64,000 nt of DNA. It comes from Dehalococcoidia bacterium (GTDB lineage Bacteria; Chloroflexota; Dehalococcoidia; UBA2979). Position 1 is the first letter of the stretch; every line of letters begins with the position of its first letter. The notes below the pieces were generated by a model. The model made no database searches, was not told where the DNA came from, and worked only from the letters and a program-made list of their open reading frames with translations. Below, in pieces: positions 29,438-37,608 of the stretch. The stretch is from positions 1 through 64,000 of the forward strand of contig SHYS01000008.1 of the NCBI GenBank assembly GCA_009692685.1. The letters are read 5' to 3'. Position numbers and translations under genes: made by a program.

Positions 29438-30886
29438 CTACGCTCCACCCTCGAGGCCGGCGGCCGCGTCGACCAGGCGCCGCACCAGCTGCTCGCGCAG
29501 CACCCCGCGCGCACCGGCCGGCGCATCGCGATGTCCGATCACGCAGTTCGTCGAGACCATGATCACGTCGAGCATGTGCAGGCGGTTCGCGCGCAACGTC
29601 GTACCCGTCTCGGAGCCCTCGATGAGAATGTCGGCGTCCTCCGGCACAAAGCCCTCCGACGCACCCGAGATCGGGATGACCCGGTACCTGCCAAGGTGCC
29701 GGTCGCGCGCGTAGCGGTCGGCGAGGGCCACGTACTCGGAAGCCACGCGAATCGCCTTCCGCGGATCGTTGCGGCGCCAGTAGGCGACCGCCTCCTCGAT
29801 ACTCGTGGCGGGCACGTCCTCGGACACGACCGCACCGAGATCGTATCGCGAACGCCGCAGGTCGCCGAGCTCGACCACCGGCGAGGTGGGGAACGCGGCC
29901 AGGTGCGCCGCCAGCCAGTCGCGTCCCGTCATCGCGAGATCGAACTGGCCCAGGGCGACCGCGCGAGGCATGTCCTGCGGCCGTATCACCTTCACCTCGA
30001 GCCCCTCGAACGGCGCGCGTCCGGCGAGAGCGCTCGCGGGACGGCGCACTGCCTCGATGGCGGTATATCCATCGAAGGACAGTCCCGCTTCGGCGAGCGC
30101 CGCGACCGTGTGCCGCTGCGCGTGACCATCGGGAACCGCCAGGCGGAGCGGGCTGGCTTCGGACGTGTCGCGCGATGTCACGCCTCGACGGCGGGGCGCG
30201 ACATCGATCGGAGGCGGCTCCACCGGACCGCCGCCGGTCCGGCCCGCAGGCAGGCGCAGCAACGCCTCGAGGGCGGCGCCCAGATCCCGGCCCGCCAGCG
30301 CCTCGCGGTTGCCGATCAGCCAGGCCGAGCCCTCCTGCACTGTCGCGAGTGGTGCGAGGCCTTCGGCCAACGCGTCGGACTCCGGCAGCACCGCGAACTC
30401 GGCGTCCTCCGGCGGCCAGGCCTGCGGTTGCCCCCAGACATCGATGACGCGATACGCCGGGACGCGAGCGCGATTCAGCCAGCGCTCGGTGAGCTCAGGA
30501 AACTCAGTGGCGACGCGCACTCGACAGCGTGCGGCCGTCGAGGCGAGATCGGCGCCGGGAGGGCCCGCGAGCACGAGGCGCACCTCGCCCACATCGAGCG
30601 GCCTCAACAGCACGAGGGAGCCGCGCGGATGCCGCGCCAGCAGCTCGTCGACGCCTGCGCGACTCGCAATCCCCAAATCGTACTGGGCGAGCGCGACCTG
30701 GATCGGGATGTCGCGGTCCGAGAAGACCCGCACCTCAACGCCAGGCCTCGAGGGGACGGCGAAGCGGTACGTACGCGCACCCTCGCGGTACTCGCGCACA
30801 TCCAGCCCGGCAGCGGCCAGCCGCTCGGCCAGCGCCTCGCGCATGTCGCCGCGTGGCAGCGCCACACGCACCGTGGAACCGGTCAT
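29438..30886 (-). CDS. hisG: ATP phosphoribosyltransferase, fused tandem HisG domains
   Basis: The first enzyme of histidine synthesis, but 482 aa long instead of the usual 200-230 aa of the short form. Residues about 5-225 and 245-480 are each HisG-like: both show a (V/L)R(V/L)A(L/V)P start, a VxV(F/I)(S/R)..DIP or ..DMP block and a QxDLG/FDLAMTG block. The C-terminal copy keeps the PRPP-binding loop DILIEGSETGTTLRANRLH. At the same place the N-terminal copy has FAVLPESDALAEGLAPL, without the GTTL core, so it is probably catalytically dead and may be structural or regulatory. HisZ is encoded directly upstream (ATGA overlap). Confidence 0.9.
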   Translation of the reverse strand: MTGSTVRVALPRGDMREALAERLAAAGLDVREYREGARTYRFAVPSRPGVEVRVFSDRDIPIQVALAQYDLGIASRAGVDELLARHPRGSLVLLRPLDVGEVRLVLAGPPGADLASTAARCRVRVATEFPELTERWLNRARVPAYRVIDVWGQPQAWPPEDAEFAVLPESDALAEGLAPLATVQEGSAWLIGNREALAGRDLGAALEALLRLPAGRTGGGPVEPPPIDVAPRRRGVTSRDTSEASPLRLAVPDGHAQRHTVAALAEAGLSFDGYTAIEAVRRPASALAGRAPFEGLEVKVIRPQDMPRAVALGQFDLAMTGRDWLAAHLAAFPTSPVVELGDLRRSRYDLGAVVSEDVPATSIEEAVAYWRRNDPRKAIRVASEYVALADRYARDRHLGRYRVIPISGASEGFVPEDADILIEGSETGTTLRANRLHMLDVIMVSTNCVIGHRDAPAGARGVLREQLVRRLVDAAAGLEGGA

Positions 30887-31914
30887 TGCGGGTGCCCCTG
30901 GCTCCTCCGCGTGCGTCGCGCCGGAAGCAGCTCGATCAGCCCGAGGAGGTCAGCGCCAAACCCCGAGGCAGGTGCACCTTCGCCCGAGATAGCCTCACAG
31001 AGGTCGTCATAGCGGCCGCCGGTGAGGCACTCGCGGCCCTGCACGATGATGCGAAAGGTCACGCCGCTGTAATACTCAAGGTTACGCGCAGTACCGGGCT
31101 GCACGCGGTAGGCCACACCTGCCTCATCGAGGGCCGCCGCCACCGCCTCGAGTTCCGCGAGCGCACTCGCCACCGCCGGCACCGCTACGGCGAGGGTGGC
31201 GCGCAGGTTCGCCAGATAGCCCAACGTGTCGCCGTTCACGGCGAAGAGCAGGCGCAGGGCAGAACTCCCCTGCGGGTAGCGCTCGAGCAGATCGTCGGCG
31301 ACGGCGGTGTCACCCGCGAGCAGCCGGTCGTACGCCTCGATTTGCGCACCGCGGTCGAGACCGGCGGCTTCGAGCGCCGCGCGGACCAAACCCGCGTGCG
31401 CCAGCTCGACCTCTAGCCCCTCGATGCCCAGCGCCTGCAAGAACCGCAGTCCGAGGCGTACCAGCTCGACATCGCCCTCAGGCGCACCGACGCCAAACGA
31501 CTCGACGCCGCACTGCCACACCTCGCGGTCGGCATCGCCCGGCTCGAACCGGAAGACCGGCTGCACGTAGCAGAGCCGCGCGACCTGGACCGCGTCCCTC
31601 CCCTCGAGGTACCAGCGAGCCGCTGCGACAGTCGCGTCAGGCCGTAGGACGACGCGCTCGCCGCTCCAACCGTCCCAGTCGAGGAAGGAGTAGACACGGT
31701 CGAGCAACTGGGGAGAGAGCGCACCACTCGATGTGTAGAGGTGCAGTGGCTCGACGGTGGGTGTGCGCACTTCGGCGAAGCCGGCCCGCCCCGTTACATC
31801 CAGGAAGACCCGTTCCACACCTCGAAAGGCGCGCATCACCTCGGGGCCCAGGTCGCGCATACCGCTGACGCGCAGATCGTCGGCGTGGTCACTCAAAGGA
31901 TTCTGGTTCGACAC
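30883..31914 (-). CDS. hisZ: ATP phosphoribosyltransferase regulatory subunit HisZ
   Basis: A 343 aa class II aminoacyl-tRNA-synthetase-like protein lacking the anticodon domain, as expected for HisZ, which assembles with short HisG and carries feedback control. SFLDWDGWSGERVVLRPD-like motif 2 region, PVFRFEPG and YYSGVTFRI with LTGGRYDDL are shared with HisRS. GTG 31914 is chosen because AGGA lies ten bases upstream and 18 residues precede the conserved MRDLGPE. It is the first structural gene of the operon, behind an attenuator. Confidence 0.9.
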   Translation of the reverse strand: MSNQNPLSDHADDLRVSGMRDLGPEVMRAFRGVERVFLDVTGRAGFAEVRTPTVEPLHLYTSSGALSPQLLDRVYSFLDWDGWSGERVVLRPDATVAAARWYLEGRDAVQVARLCYVQPVFRFEPGDADREVWQCGVESFGVGAPEGDVELVRLGLRFLQALGIEGLEVELAHAGLVRAALEAAGLDRGAQIEAYDRLLAGDTAVADDLLERYPQGSSALRLLFAVNGDTLGYLANLRATLAVAVPAVASALAELEAVAAALDEAGVAYRVQPGTARNLEYYSGVTFRIIVQGRECLTGGRYDDLCEAISGEGAPASGFGADLLGLIELLPARRTRRSQGHPQ

Positions 31915-31977
31915 ATCGCGTCCTGACGAGATCGAGGGATGGATGCGGCCGGAGCGCGGATTACGTCTCCCGGGCAC

Positions 31978-32005
31978 AAAAAAACCGCGACGGGAGTCAT
32001 CGCGG
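31978..32005 (-). terminator. his operon attenuator terminator
   Basis: On the minus strand CCGCGA and TCGCGG pair around a nine-base loop and are followed by seven T residues. It lies between the leader peptide and hisZ. The 3' arm sequence CCGTCGCG also occurs inside the leader peptide gene, just after its His codons (32047-32054), so that copy can compete for the terminator 5' arm and act as an antiterminator. Confidence 0.85.
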
Positions 32006-32030
32006 CGGTCCTGCGTACTTGCTAGCGAGA

Positions 32031-32114
32031 CTAGCGAGGCAGGGCGCGCGACGGCACGGCATGGCCGTGATGGGCATGCGCCTCGATCCGCGGGCGGACC
32101 TGAATGCTTCGCAT
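32031..32114 (-). CDS. hisL: His operon leader peptide
   Basis: A 27-codon frame, ATG to TAG, containing HAHHGH: four His codons within six. Stalling of the ribosome there when His-tRNA is scarce should expose the downstream CCGTCGCG segment and prevent the attenuator hairpin; full translation should cover it and allow termination. The -10 element of the promoter ends only six bases before the ATG, so the message may be leaderless. This is the textbook logic of his attenuation; the peptide has no resemblance to the enterobacterial HisL beyond the His run. Confidence 0.85.
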   Translation of the reverse strand: MRSIQVRPRIEAHAHHGHAVPSRALPR

Positions 32115-32120
32115 GCACCT

Positions 32121-32149
32121 ATGGTACGCGGCGCCCGGAGGCCGGTCAA
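32121..32149 (-). promoter_or_regulatory. Probable his operon promoter
   Basis: Minus strand TTGACC (32149-32144), 17-base spacer, TACCAT (32126-32121). The expected transcription start falls at or next to the leader ATG. Confidence 0.7.
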
Positions 32150-32173
32150 TGCGGGGAATCGCGCGGTAGTGGG

Positions 32174-32330
32174 TCAGTTTGAGCCGAGGAGCCCGACAAG
32201 TTCTTCGAGGCTCCAGCGGTGATTGGCGAGCCCGACGCGCTGTGCTGGCGTGAGGCCTTTGAGGGACAGGTGCGGGCGGCAGTAGTTGTAGTGCATGAAA
32301 CAGCACCACCACCGCCTCCAGAGCAGGGCC
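32174..32330 (-). pseudogene. Transposase C-terminal remnant (DDE/integrase type)
   Basis: A frame on the minus strand reads MHYNYCRPHLSLKGLTPAQ...LANHRWSLEELVGLL to a stop at 32174, typical of the end of DDE-type (rve) transposases, where NYCRPH and TPA are conserved. The rest of the gene is missing and no start, terminal inverted repeat or target duplication is visible. Upstream of about 32330 the similarity is lost. It ends about 25 bases before the his promoter. Confidence 0.7.
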
Positions 32331-32446
32331 AAAACCGATGATCGGCGACGGGGAAACGCCGATAAGGTAAAGCGGCCACGGCCACTAGGAGAAGACGAGG
32401 CTCAGAACCCAGAACGTCGTCAGCGGGCGAGCCTCGACCAGCGACC

Positions 32447-33268
32447 TCATTGCGGGATGGTAGTGTCCGGCCCGCGTAGTGTCGTCACGTCACCTGCGGC
32501 GAACACCTCGGCGCGACCATCATCGAGGCGGAGCACAAGCTCACCAGACGGCGACACGTCGACCGCTTCGCCCTCGACGGGGCCGGACGGCGTCTGTAGG
32601 CGCACGCGCTGGCCGAGCGTCGCCAGCCGCTGTCGCCACCCCTCGAGGAGCGACGGCGGATCTGCCTCGAGCGTCGCGCACCAGCCCTCGAGAGAGCCGG
32701 AGAGCGCAGCGAGCAGGCCTTCTCGCGTTGGGGGCAGCGCACCAGCTCCCTCGATGCTGGTGGCCAGCGCAGCTACCTCGGGTGGTAACGCGGCGGTACG
32801 CACGTTGATGCCAATGCCGAGGAACACATCGATGACGGCGCCTGTCGAGGTGGTGGCTGGCCTGGATTCCGCGAGCACCCCGGCGAGCTTTCTGGTGGCA
32901 CCAGGCGGGCCGGCTAGGACGTCGTTGGGCCACTTCAGGACGGTGGCAAGGCCGGAAGCGGTCAGGATGGCGTCGCTCGAGGCGAGTGCGCCGGCGAGGG
33001 AATAGAGCGGCGCGCGGGCCGCCTCGGACGTCCGGAGGTGATAGGTGACGTAAAGCCCTGTCGAGGCCGCCGACAACCAGCTACGCCCCTGCCGTCCCCG
33101 ACCAGTGGTCTGCTCACCGGCGACGTACGCCGTCCCCGGGGCGACACCTGCGAGGGCCCCCGCGCGCGCGAGGTCCATAGTCGATGTCGCGACCTCAACG
33201 AACCGCACCTCGGCGCCCACCGCGCGCGAAGTGCGCTGCGCGTCGTACGCCCACGTGTCGAACGGCAT
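32447..33268 (-). CDS. birA: Biotin-[acetyl-CoA carboxylase] ligase
   Basis: A 273 aa biotin protein ligase. TTGRGRQGRSWLS, KWPNDVL and KLAGVLAES are the biotinyl-AMP-binding blocks, followed by a small C-terminal SH3-like domain (GEAVDVSPSGELVL). There is no N-terminal DNA-binding domain, so it is the monofunctional class and not the repressor. ATG 33268 has GGAG nine bases upstream. It should biotinylate acyl-CoA carboxylases, including any propionyl-CoA carboxylase feeding the mutase block. Confidence 0.93.
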   Translation of the reverse strand: MPFDTWAYDAQRTSRAVGAEVRFVEVATSTMDLARAGALAGVAPGTAYVAGEQTTGRGRQGRSWLSAASTGLYVTYHLRTSEAARAPLYSLAGALASSDAILTASGLATVLKWPNDVLAGPPGATRKLAGVLAESRPATTSTGAVIDVFLGIGINVRTAALPPEVAALATSIEGAGALPPTREGLLAALSGSLEGWCATLEADPPSLLEGWRQRLATLGQRVRLQTPSGPVEGEAVDVSPSGELVLRLDDGRAEVFAAGDVTTLRGPDTTIPQ

Positions 33269-33325
33269 GGAGACTCCGAGATTGCCTGGACATCGCCCCA
33301 CAGAGGGAGAGCGCAGCGGAAAGCA

Positions 33326-33356
33326 AGAGAGCCCCGGCCGGGGGCCGGAGCTCTCT
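33326..33356. terminator. 14-bp GC-rich hairpin, one mismatch
   Basis: AGAGAGCCCCGGCC pairs with GGCCGGAGCTCTCT around GGG. It follows the tiny ORF at 33381-33467 on the minus strand and precedes birA, so it should end the message of that ORF. Confidence 0.7.
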
Positions 33357-33380
33357 CAAGAGCCGGACAAGGCGGTGAGC

Positions 33381-33467
33381 CTAGCCCGTAACCACCTCCG
33401 AGGAGATGCCCTCCAAGAAGAGGCCGGACCTCCGGATCACCGCCGTCCGACTACTATCGTCAACCAC
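33381..33467 (-). CDS. Tiny ORF (28 aa) with perfect Shine-Dalgarno
   Basis: GTG at 33467 is preceded by AAAGGAGGTGAT, a full match to the anti-Shine-Dalgarno sequence, with AGGAGG eight bases from the start. The peptide is V-V-D-D-S-S-R-T then AVIRRSGLFLEGISSEVVTG and a TAG stop; a strong hairpin follows 25 bases later. An in-frame ATG two codons earlier is too close to the ribosome site. It looks like a highly translated stand-alone small protein or precursor peptide. No family is recognised and it has no transmembrane segment or Cys. Confidence 0.5.
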   Translation of the reverse strand: MVDDSSRTAVIRRSGLFLEGISSEVVTG

Positions 33468-33584
33468 GAGCATCACCTCCTTTCAATGAAGAGAACGTAT
33501 CGGGGAGGTGAGCAACCGTCAACTCGCTCACGTCCCTAAGCAGTTCCCCTCACGTCGGATACGGGCGTCAGGGTGCCTCGTACC

Positions 33585-34178
33585 CTAGCCGTAGCGCTCC
33601 TCTAGCCAGGGGTCGCCGTGCATGTGGTAGCCGTACATCTCCCAGAAGCCCGGGCGGTCGCCGGGGATCAGCTCCATACCTCGGACCCACTTAGCCGACT
33701 TCCAGAAGTAAAGGTTTGGAATCACGCCACGCGCTGGGCCGCCGTGCTCGATGTCGAGGGGCTGGCCCTGGTGGTTGTAGGCGATCATGTCGAAATCGCC
33801 CTGGCACTCCTCGATCGGCACGTTGGTCGTGTACCCGCCGTACGAGTGGAACATCACGTGCTTCGCCTCGGGAAGCGGCTTCGCCAGGGCAAGCAGCTCG
33901 CGGATCAACACACCGTCCCAGTCGTTGTCGTACTTGCTCCACGTCGTGACGCAGTGGATGTCGGAGCGCACGTGCGCTTGCTGGAGCGCCATGAGTTGCG
34001 ACCAGTCGAGGGTAATCTCGTTCTCGACGAGGCCGAAGATGCGAAACTCCCAGGAAGAGCGCTCGATGCGCGGGACCGAGCCGTAGTGAAGGATCGGCCA
34101 GCCATCGGTCAGACGCTGGCCCGGCGGAAGCCGGCGGCGGCCGTCCGTTCGAGCGTCGCCGCTCATTTGCGTGGTCAT
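33585..34178 (-). CDS. Sulfite-oxidase-like molybdopterin oxidoreductase
   Basis: A 197 aa protein made only of the molybdopterin (SUOX) domain. HCVTTWSKYDNDWDG contains the Cys that would bind molybdenum; HGGPARGVIPNLYFWKSAKWVRG is the C-terminal core. ATG 34178 is set by GGAGG eight bases before it. No signal or Tat motif, heme domain or dimerisation domain is present. Such short cytoplasmic SUOX proteins are common in Chloroflexota and Deinococcus-like bacteria, with unknown physiological substrate. Confidence 0.85.
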   Translation of the reverse strand: MTTQMSGDARTDGRRRLPPGQRLTDGWPILHYGSVPRIERSSWEFRIFGLVENEITLDWSQLMALQQAHVRSDIHCVTTWSKYDNDWDGVLIRELLALAKPLPEAKHVMFHSYGGYTTNVPIEECQGDFDMIAYNHQGQPLDIEHGGPARGVIPNLYFWKSAKWVRGMELIPGDRPGFWEMYGYHMHGDPWLEERYG

Positions 34179-34346
34179 CGGTATGGCCTCCGTCGTGATC
34201 ATGCGCCGTCGATGCGCGAAGTCTACCGCCTGCGCCGTGTGCCGGACCTTACGAAGATTGCCTCCCGGGGTTCGAGGAACGAGGTCAGGGATGCCCCCAA
34301 CGGCCGGGGCGTACCCAGCACGAGCGGGGTTCGATAGGCTTGTGAG

Positions 34347-34868
34347 ATGGAACAGACGCTCCGGCCGGACTCCGCACGACGCATCGAGTCACGACGACTC
34401 GCGCCGTTCTTCGGCGTTTCCGCGCTCGTGGTGCTCTGCGACCAGCTGACGAAATCCTTCATCCGCAGCCGCCTCGTCGAGGGTGAAGCCTGGCCGGTGC
34501 TCGGTTCGCTCCTGAGCATCTCGCACGTCGAGAATTCGGGGGCAGCCTTCGGCATCCTGCAGGGTGCGGGCGTATTCTTGCTGTTGACCACCGTCATCGG
34601 CGTAGCAGCGCTCTGCGCGTACCTCTTCTGCGTCCCTATGGGCAGCCGCTGGTACACGCTGTCCCTCGCGCTCATCCTCGGTGGCGCGGTCGGCAACTTC
34701 ATCGACCGCGTGACGCGCGGCACCGTGACGGACTTCATCGACCCGACGCACTACCCCGCCTTCAACATCGCCGACTCCGCCATCGTTGTGGGCGTTGGCG
34801 TACTGATCCTCGCCACCTACCTGCTACCGGAGGAGCCCGCTGCCGGCGCGTCCGGGGCCGAGTCCTAG
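34347..34868 (+). CDS. lspA: Lipoprotein signal peptidase
   Basis: A 173 aa polytopic membrane aspartyl protease that cuts prolipoproteins before the lipidated Cys. Catalytic Asp residues are in GGAVGNFIDRVTRG and AFNIADSAI, and HVENSGAAFGIL is the third signature. Four transmembrane segments are visible. It opens an lspA-rluD-gltX run; rluD begins one base after its stop. Confidence 0.95.
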   Translation: MEQTLRPDSARRIESRRLAPFFGVSALVVLCDQLTKSFIRSRLVEGEAWPVLGSLLSISHVENSGAAFGILQGAGVFLLLTTVIGVAALCAYLFCVPMGSRWYTLSLALILGGAVGNFIDRVTRGTVTDFIDPTHYPAFNIADSAIVVGVGVLILATYLLPEEPAAGASGAES

Positions 34869-34869
34869 C

Positions 34870-35865
34870 GTGACAACGGCGCCTGACGCCCCCGCCCTCG
34901 ACGTGCGGCGCTTCCTCGCGGAGCACGACGACCGCCTCGACCGCCTGGTCGCTGCCGCGCTACCACAGTTCTCGCGCACCCGCGCAAGGCGCCTCATCGA
35001 GGAAGGCGGCGTGCGCGTCGGCGGTACCGTCGTCGAGCGCGCGTCCCACCTTGCCGCTACTGGTGACGTCATCGAGGTCACGCTACCACCCGTTGACACC
35101 TCGCACGACGCCGAGACCATCCTCGCGAACGCGACACCGCTGGTCGTGCTCTACGAGGACGAGCACACGCTCGTGATCGACAAGGCCGCCGGCATCGTGG
35201 TGCACCCCGCGCCCGGCCTCGATGAAGTCACGCTCATCGAGGTGGTCCGCGCACGCTACCACGAGGTCCGCGACATCGACGACAGCGACCGTCCCGGCGT
35301 GGTCCACCGCCTCGACCGCGATACGAGCGGCGTGATGGTCTTCGCAAAGTCGGCGGCGGCACAGCACATGCTCAAAGAGCAGTGGCGCGAGCGGGAGTCG
35401 ACCAAGGTCTACCTCGCGCTCGTCGAGGGCATCGTGGAGCCGTCCGCAGGCATCATCGAGGCGCCCCTCGGGCCGGACGCGACGCGTCCCGGCCGTCGCG
35501 CCGTCATCGAAGGCGGCCAGTCGGCGCGCTCGGAGTACCGGGTGCTGGAGCAGTACGGGGGCGAGGCCGCGCTCGTCGAGGTGCGTATCTACACCGGTCG
35601 CACCCACCAGATCCGGGTGCACATGCAGGCCGTGGGAACACCGGTGGTCGCCGACACCCTCTACGGTCGAACCTCCGAGTTGATCAGCCGCCAAGCGCTG
35701 CACGCGTGGTACCTCGGATTCACGCTCGCCTCGACCGGTGAGCGACGTGAGTTCGAGGCGGACGTGCCGCCCGACCTCGAGGCGGCCATCGCGACCCTGC
35801 GCGCGCGCCACGACGCACCGTCGAAGCCGCTCGCGCCGAGCCTCGCGCGCGGAGCCAGCCGATGA
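34870..35865 (+). CDS. rluD: RluD-type 23S rRNA pseudouridine synthase
   Basis: A 331 aa RluA-family enzyme with an N-terminal S4 domain (DRLDRLVAAAL..., residues 15-75) and the catalytic motif VVHRLDRDTSGVMVF with the essential Asp. IYTGRTHQIRVHM is the second signature. GTG start at 34870. It likely modifies helix 69 of 23S rRNA. Pairing with lspA is a common bacterial arrangement. Confidence 0.93.
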   Translation: MTTAPDAPALDVRRFLAEHDDRLDRLVAAALPQFSRTRARRLIEEGGVRVGGTVVERASHLAATGDVIEVTLPPVDTSHDAETILANATPLVVLYEDEHTLVIDKAAGIVVHPAPGLDEVTLIEVVRARYHEVRDIDDSDRPGVVHRLDRDTSGVMVFAKSAAAQHMLKEQWRERESTKVYLALVEGIVEPSAGIIEAPLGPDATRPGRRAVIEGGQSARSEYRVLEQYGGEAALVEVRIYTGRTHQIRVHMQAVGTPVVADTLYGRTSELISRQALHAWYLGFTLASTGERREFEADVPPDLEAAIATLRARHDAPSKPLAPSLARGASR

Positions 35866-37352
35866 CGGCCACGCCGCGCGAGATCCGTACGCGATACGCA
35901 CCGAGCCCCACCGGCGACCCGCACGTCGGCAACATCCGCACGGCGATCTGGGCCTGGCTGCTCGCGCGACACGCGGGTGGCAAGTTCTTGATTCGCCTGG
36001 AGGACACGGACCAGTCGCGATCCGTGCCCGACTCGCTGGAGCGTATCCTTGCCTCCCTCGAGTGGCTCGGCGTCGACTGGGATGAAGGCCCGGATATCGG
36101 CGGTCTCTACGGCCCCTACATCCAGTCCGAACGGCTGCCTCGCTACGCCGAGGCCACGGCCCGCCTGATCGCCCAGGGAGACGCCTACCCCTGCTTCTGC
36201 ACGTCGCAGGAACTCGAGACGCTGCGTCAGGCCCAGCAGGCGGCGAAGCTCCCACCGGGCTACGACGGCCGCTGTCACGCCATCGATCCAGCCGAGGCCG
36301 CCGCGCGAGCGGCGCGCGAGGCGCACGTCGTCCGCTTCCACATGCCCGACGACGGAGTCACGACCTTCAAGGATCTCCTGCGCGGCGATATCTCAGTTGA
36401 GAACCGTCTGCTCGATGACTTCGTGATCCTGAAGTCGGATGGCTTCCCCACCTACCACCTCGCACACGTCGTGGATGACGAGGCGATGCAGATCACCCAC
36501 GTCGTGCGCGGTGAAGAATGGCTTCCTTCGGCCCCGCGCCACGTGCAGGTCGTCGACGCGCTCGGCTACGAGCGACCGGTCTACGTGCACAACTCTGTGA
36601 TTCTGGGGCCGGACGGCGGCAAGCTCTCGAAGCGCCATGGCGCGCGCTTCATCCTCGAGTACGCGCAGGACGGATATCTGCCGGAGGCAATCTTCAACTA
36701 CCTCGCGATCCTCGGTTGGTCGCTGGACGACCACACCGAGATCATGACGCGTGAGCGCTTCATCGAAGTCTTCGATATCAGGCGCCTGAGCGTGACCCCG
36801 GCCGTCTTCGACAACCAGAAGCTGGACTGGTTCAACGGGACCTACCTACGCGACGACGCACTCACCTCGCCCGCGCAGTTGCTGGAGCACTTCCGCGACC
36901 ATCTCGACCGCGAACTGCCGATCACCATCCCACGCCCGCTCGACCGAGGCGTGATCGAAGCCCTCGTGCCGCTCGTGCGCGAGCGCATCAAGACGCTCGC
37001 CGAGCTGCCAGCGATGGTCGGCTTCTTCTTCAGCGGCACCATCGAGGCGCCCTCGCGCGAGGCGCTGCTCGGCAAGCCGTACCGCGCTGACCCGGACGCG
37101 GCGCGCCGTGCGCTGGATGGCGTCACTTCGTTCCTCGAAGGCGCGCCTGCCTGGGACGCCCCCGCCATCGAGGCGCGACTCAGGGCTGCCGTCGAGGAGC
37201 TGGCGCAGAAACCCGGCGACGTGTTCATGCTGTGCCGGCTCGCCGTCACGGGACGGGCGATCACTCCCCCGCTGTTCGAGTCGATGGCGATAATCAGTCG
37301 CGAGTTATGCGTCGAGCGACTGCGCTCGGCGCGCGTACTCCTGGACGGTTGA
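35862..37352 (+). CDS. gltX: Glutamyl-tRNA synthetase
   Basis: A 496 aa class I synthetase. The HIGH-type motif is SPTGDPHVGNIRTA and the KMSKS-type motif is GGKLSKRHGA. The zinc-like region CFCTSQELETL near residue 110 keeps two Cys. ATGA overlap with rluD. Discriminating or non-discriminating status cannot be told by eye; tRNA-Gln follows 64 bases downstream. Confidence 0.95.
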   Translation: MTATPREIRTRYAPSPTGDPHVGNIRTAIWAWLLARHAGGKFLIRLEDTDQSRSVPDSLERILASLEWLGVDWDEGPDIGGLYGPYIQSERLPRYAEATARLIAQGDAYPCFCTSQELETLRQAQQAAKLPPGYDGRCHAIDPAEAAARAAREAHVVRFHMPDDGVTTFKDLLRGDISVENRLLDDFVILKSDGFPTYHLAHVVDDEAMQITHVVRGEEWLPSAPRHVQVVDALGYERPVYVHNSVILGPDGGKLSKRHGARFILEYAQDGYLPEAIFNYLAILGWSLDDHTEIMTRERFIEVFDIRRLSVTPAVFDNQKLDWFNGTYLRDDALTSPAQLLEHFRDHLDRELPITIPRPLDRGVIEALVPLVRERIKTLAELPAMVGFFFSGTIEAPSREALLGKPYRADPDAARRALDGVTSFLEGAPAWDAPAIEARLRAAVEELAQKPGDVFMLCRLAVTGRAITPPLFESMAIISRELCVERLRSARVLLDG

Positions 37353-37415
37353 GCCGTATCGGTAGTTGCCCGAAGTGATCGCACTCCGGCGTTCTGGTAC
37401 GGTCGGAGCTGCCGT

Positions 37416-37489
37416 TGGGGACTCGTCTAATGGTAGGACAGCGGATTCTGGATCCGTCAGTCGGGGTTCGAATCCCTGGTCCCCAGCCA
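37416..37489 (+). tRNA. tRNA-Gln (CTG)
   Basis: Acceptor TGGGGAC pairs with GTCCCCA, the D-arm, the anticodon loop TTCTGGA (CTG), the T-arm GGTTCGAATCC and an encoded CCA are all present. The first base T is typical of tRNA-Gln. Confidence 0.95.
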
Positions 37490-37543
37490 GCACTAGCCGA
37501 CTCCGCTCATACTGATGCCGAGTGACGCCTCTCGCTCGCCAAC

Positions 37544-37589
37544 CGAGAACTCGACTGGCCCGCTATCTGACGGGCCGTTCGAGTTCTCG
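37544..37589. terminator. Long hairpin after tRNA-Gln
   Basis: CGAGAACTCGA and GGCCCG pair with CGGGCC and TCGAGTTCTCG, separated by a 2x2 mismatch and an eight-base loop (17 paired bases). It lies 55 bases past tRNA-Gln and about 20 bases before the end of the convergent broken gene. No T-run. Confidence 0.65.
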
Positions 37590-37608
37590 TATCACCGACC
37601 GCCGAGCG

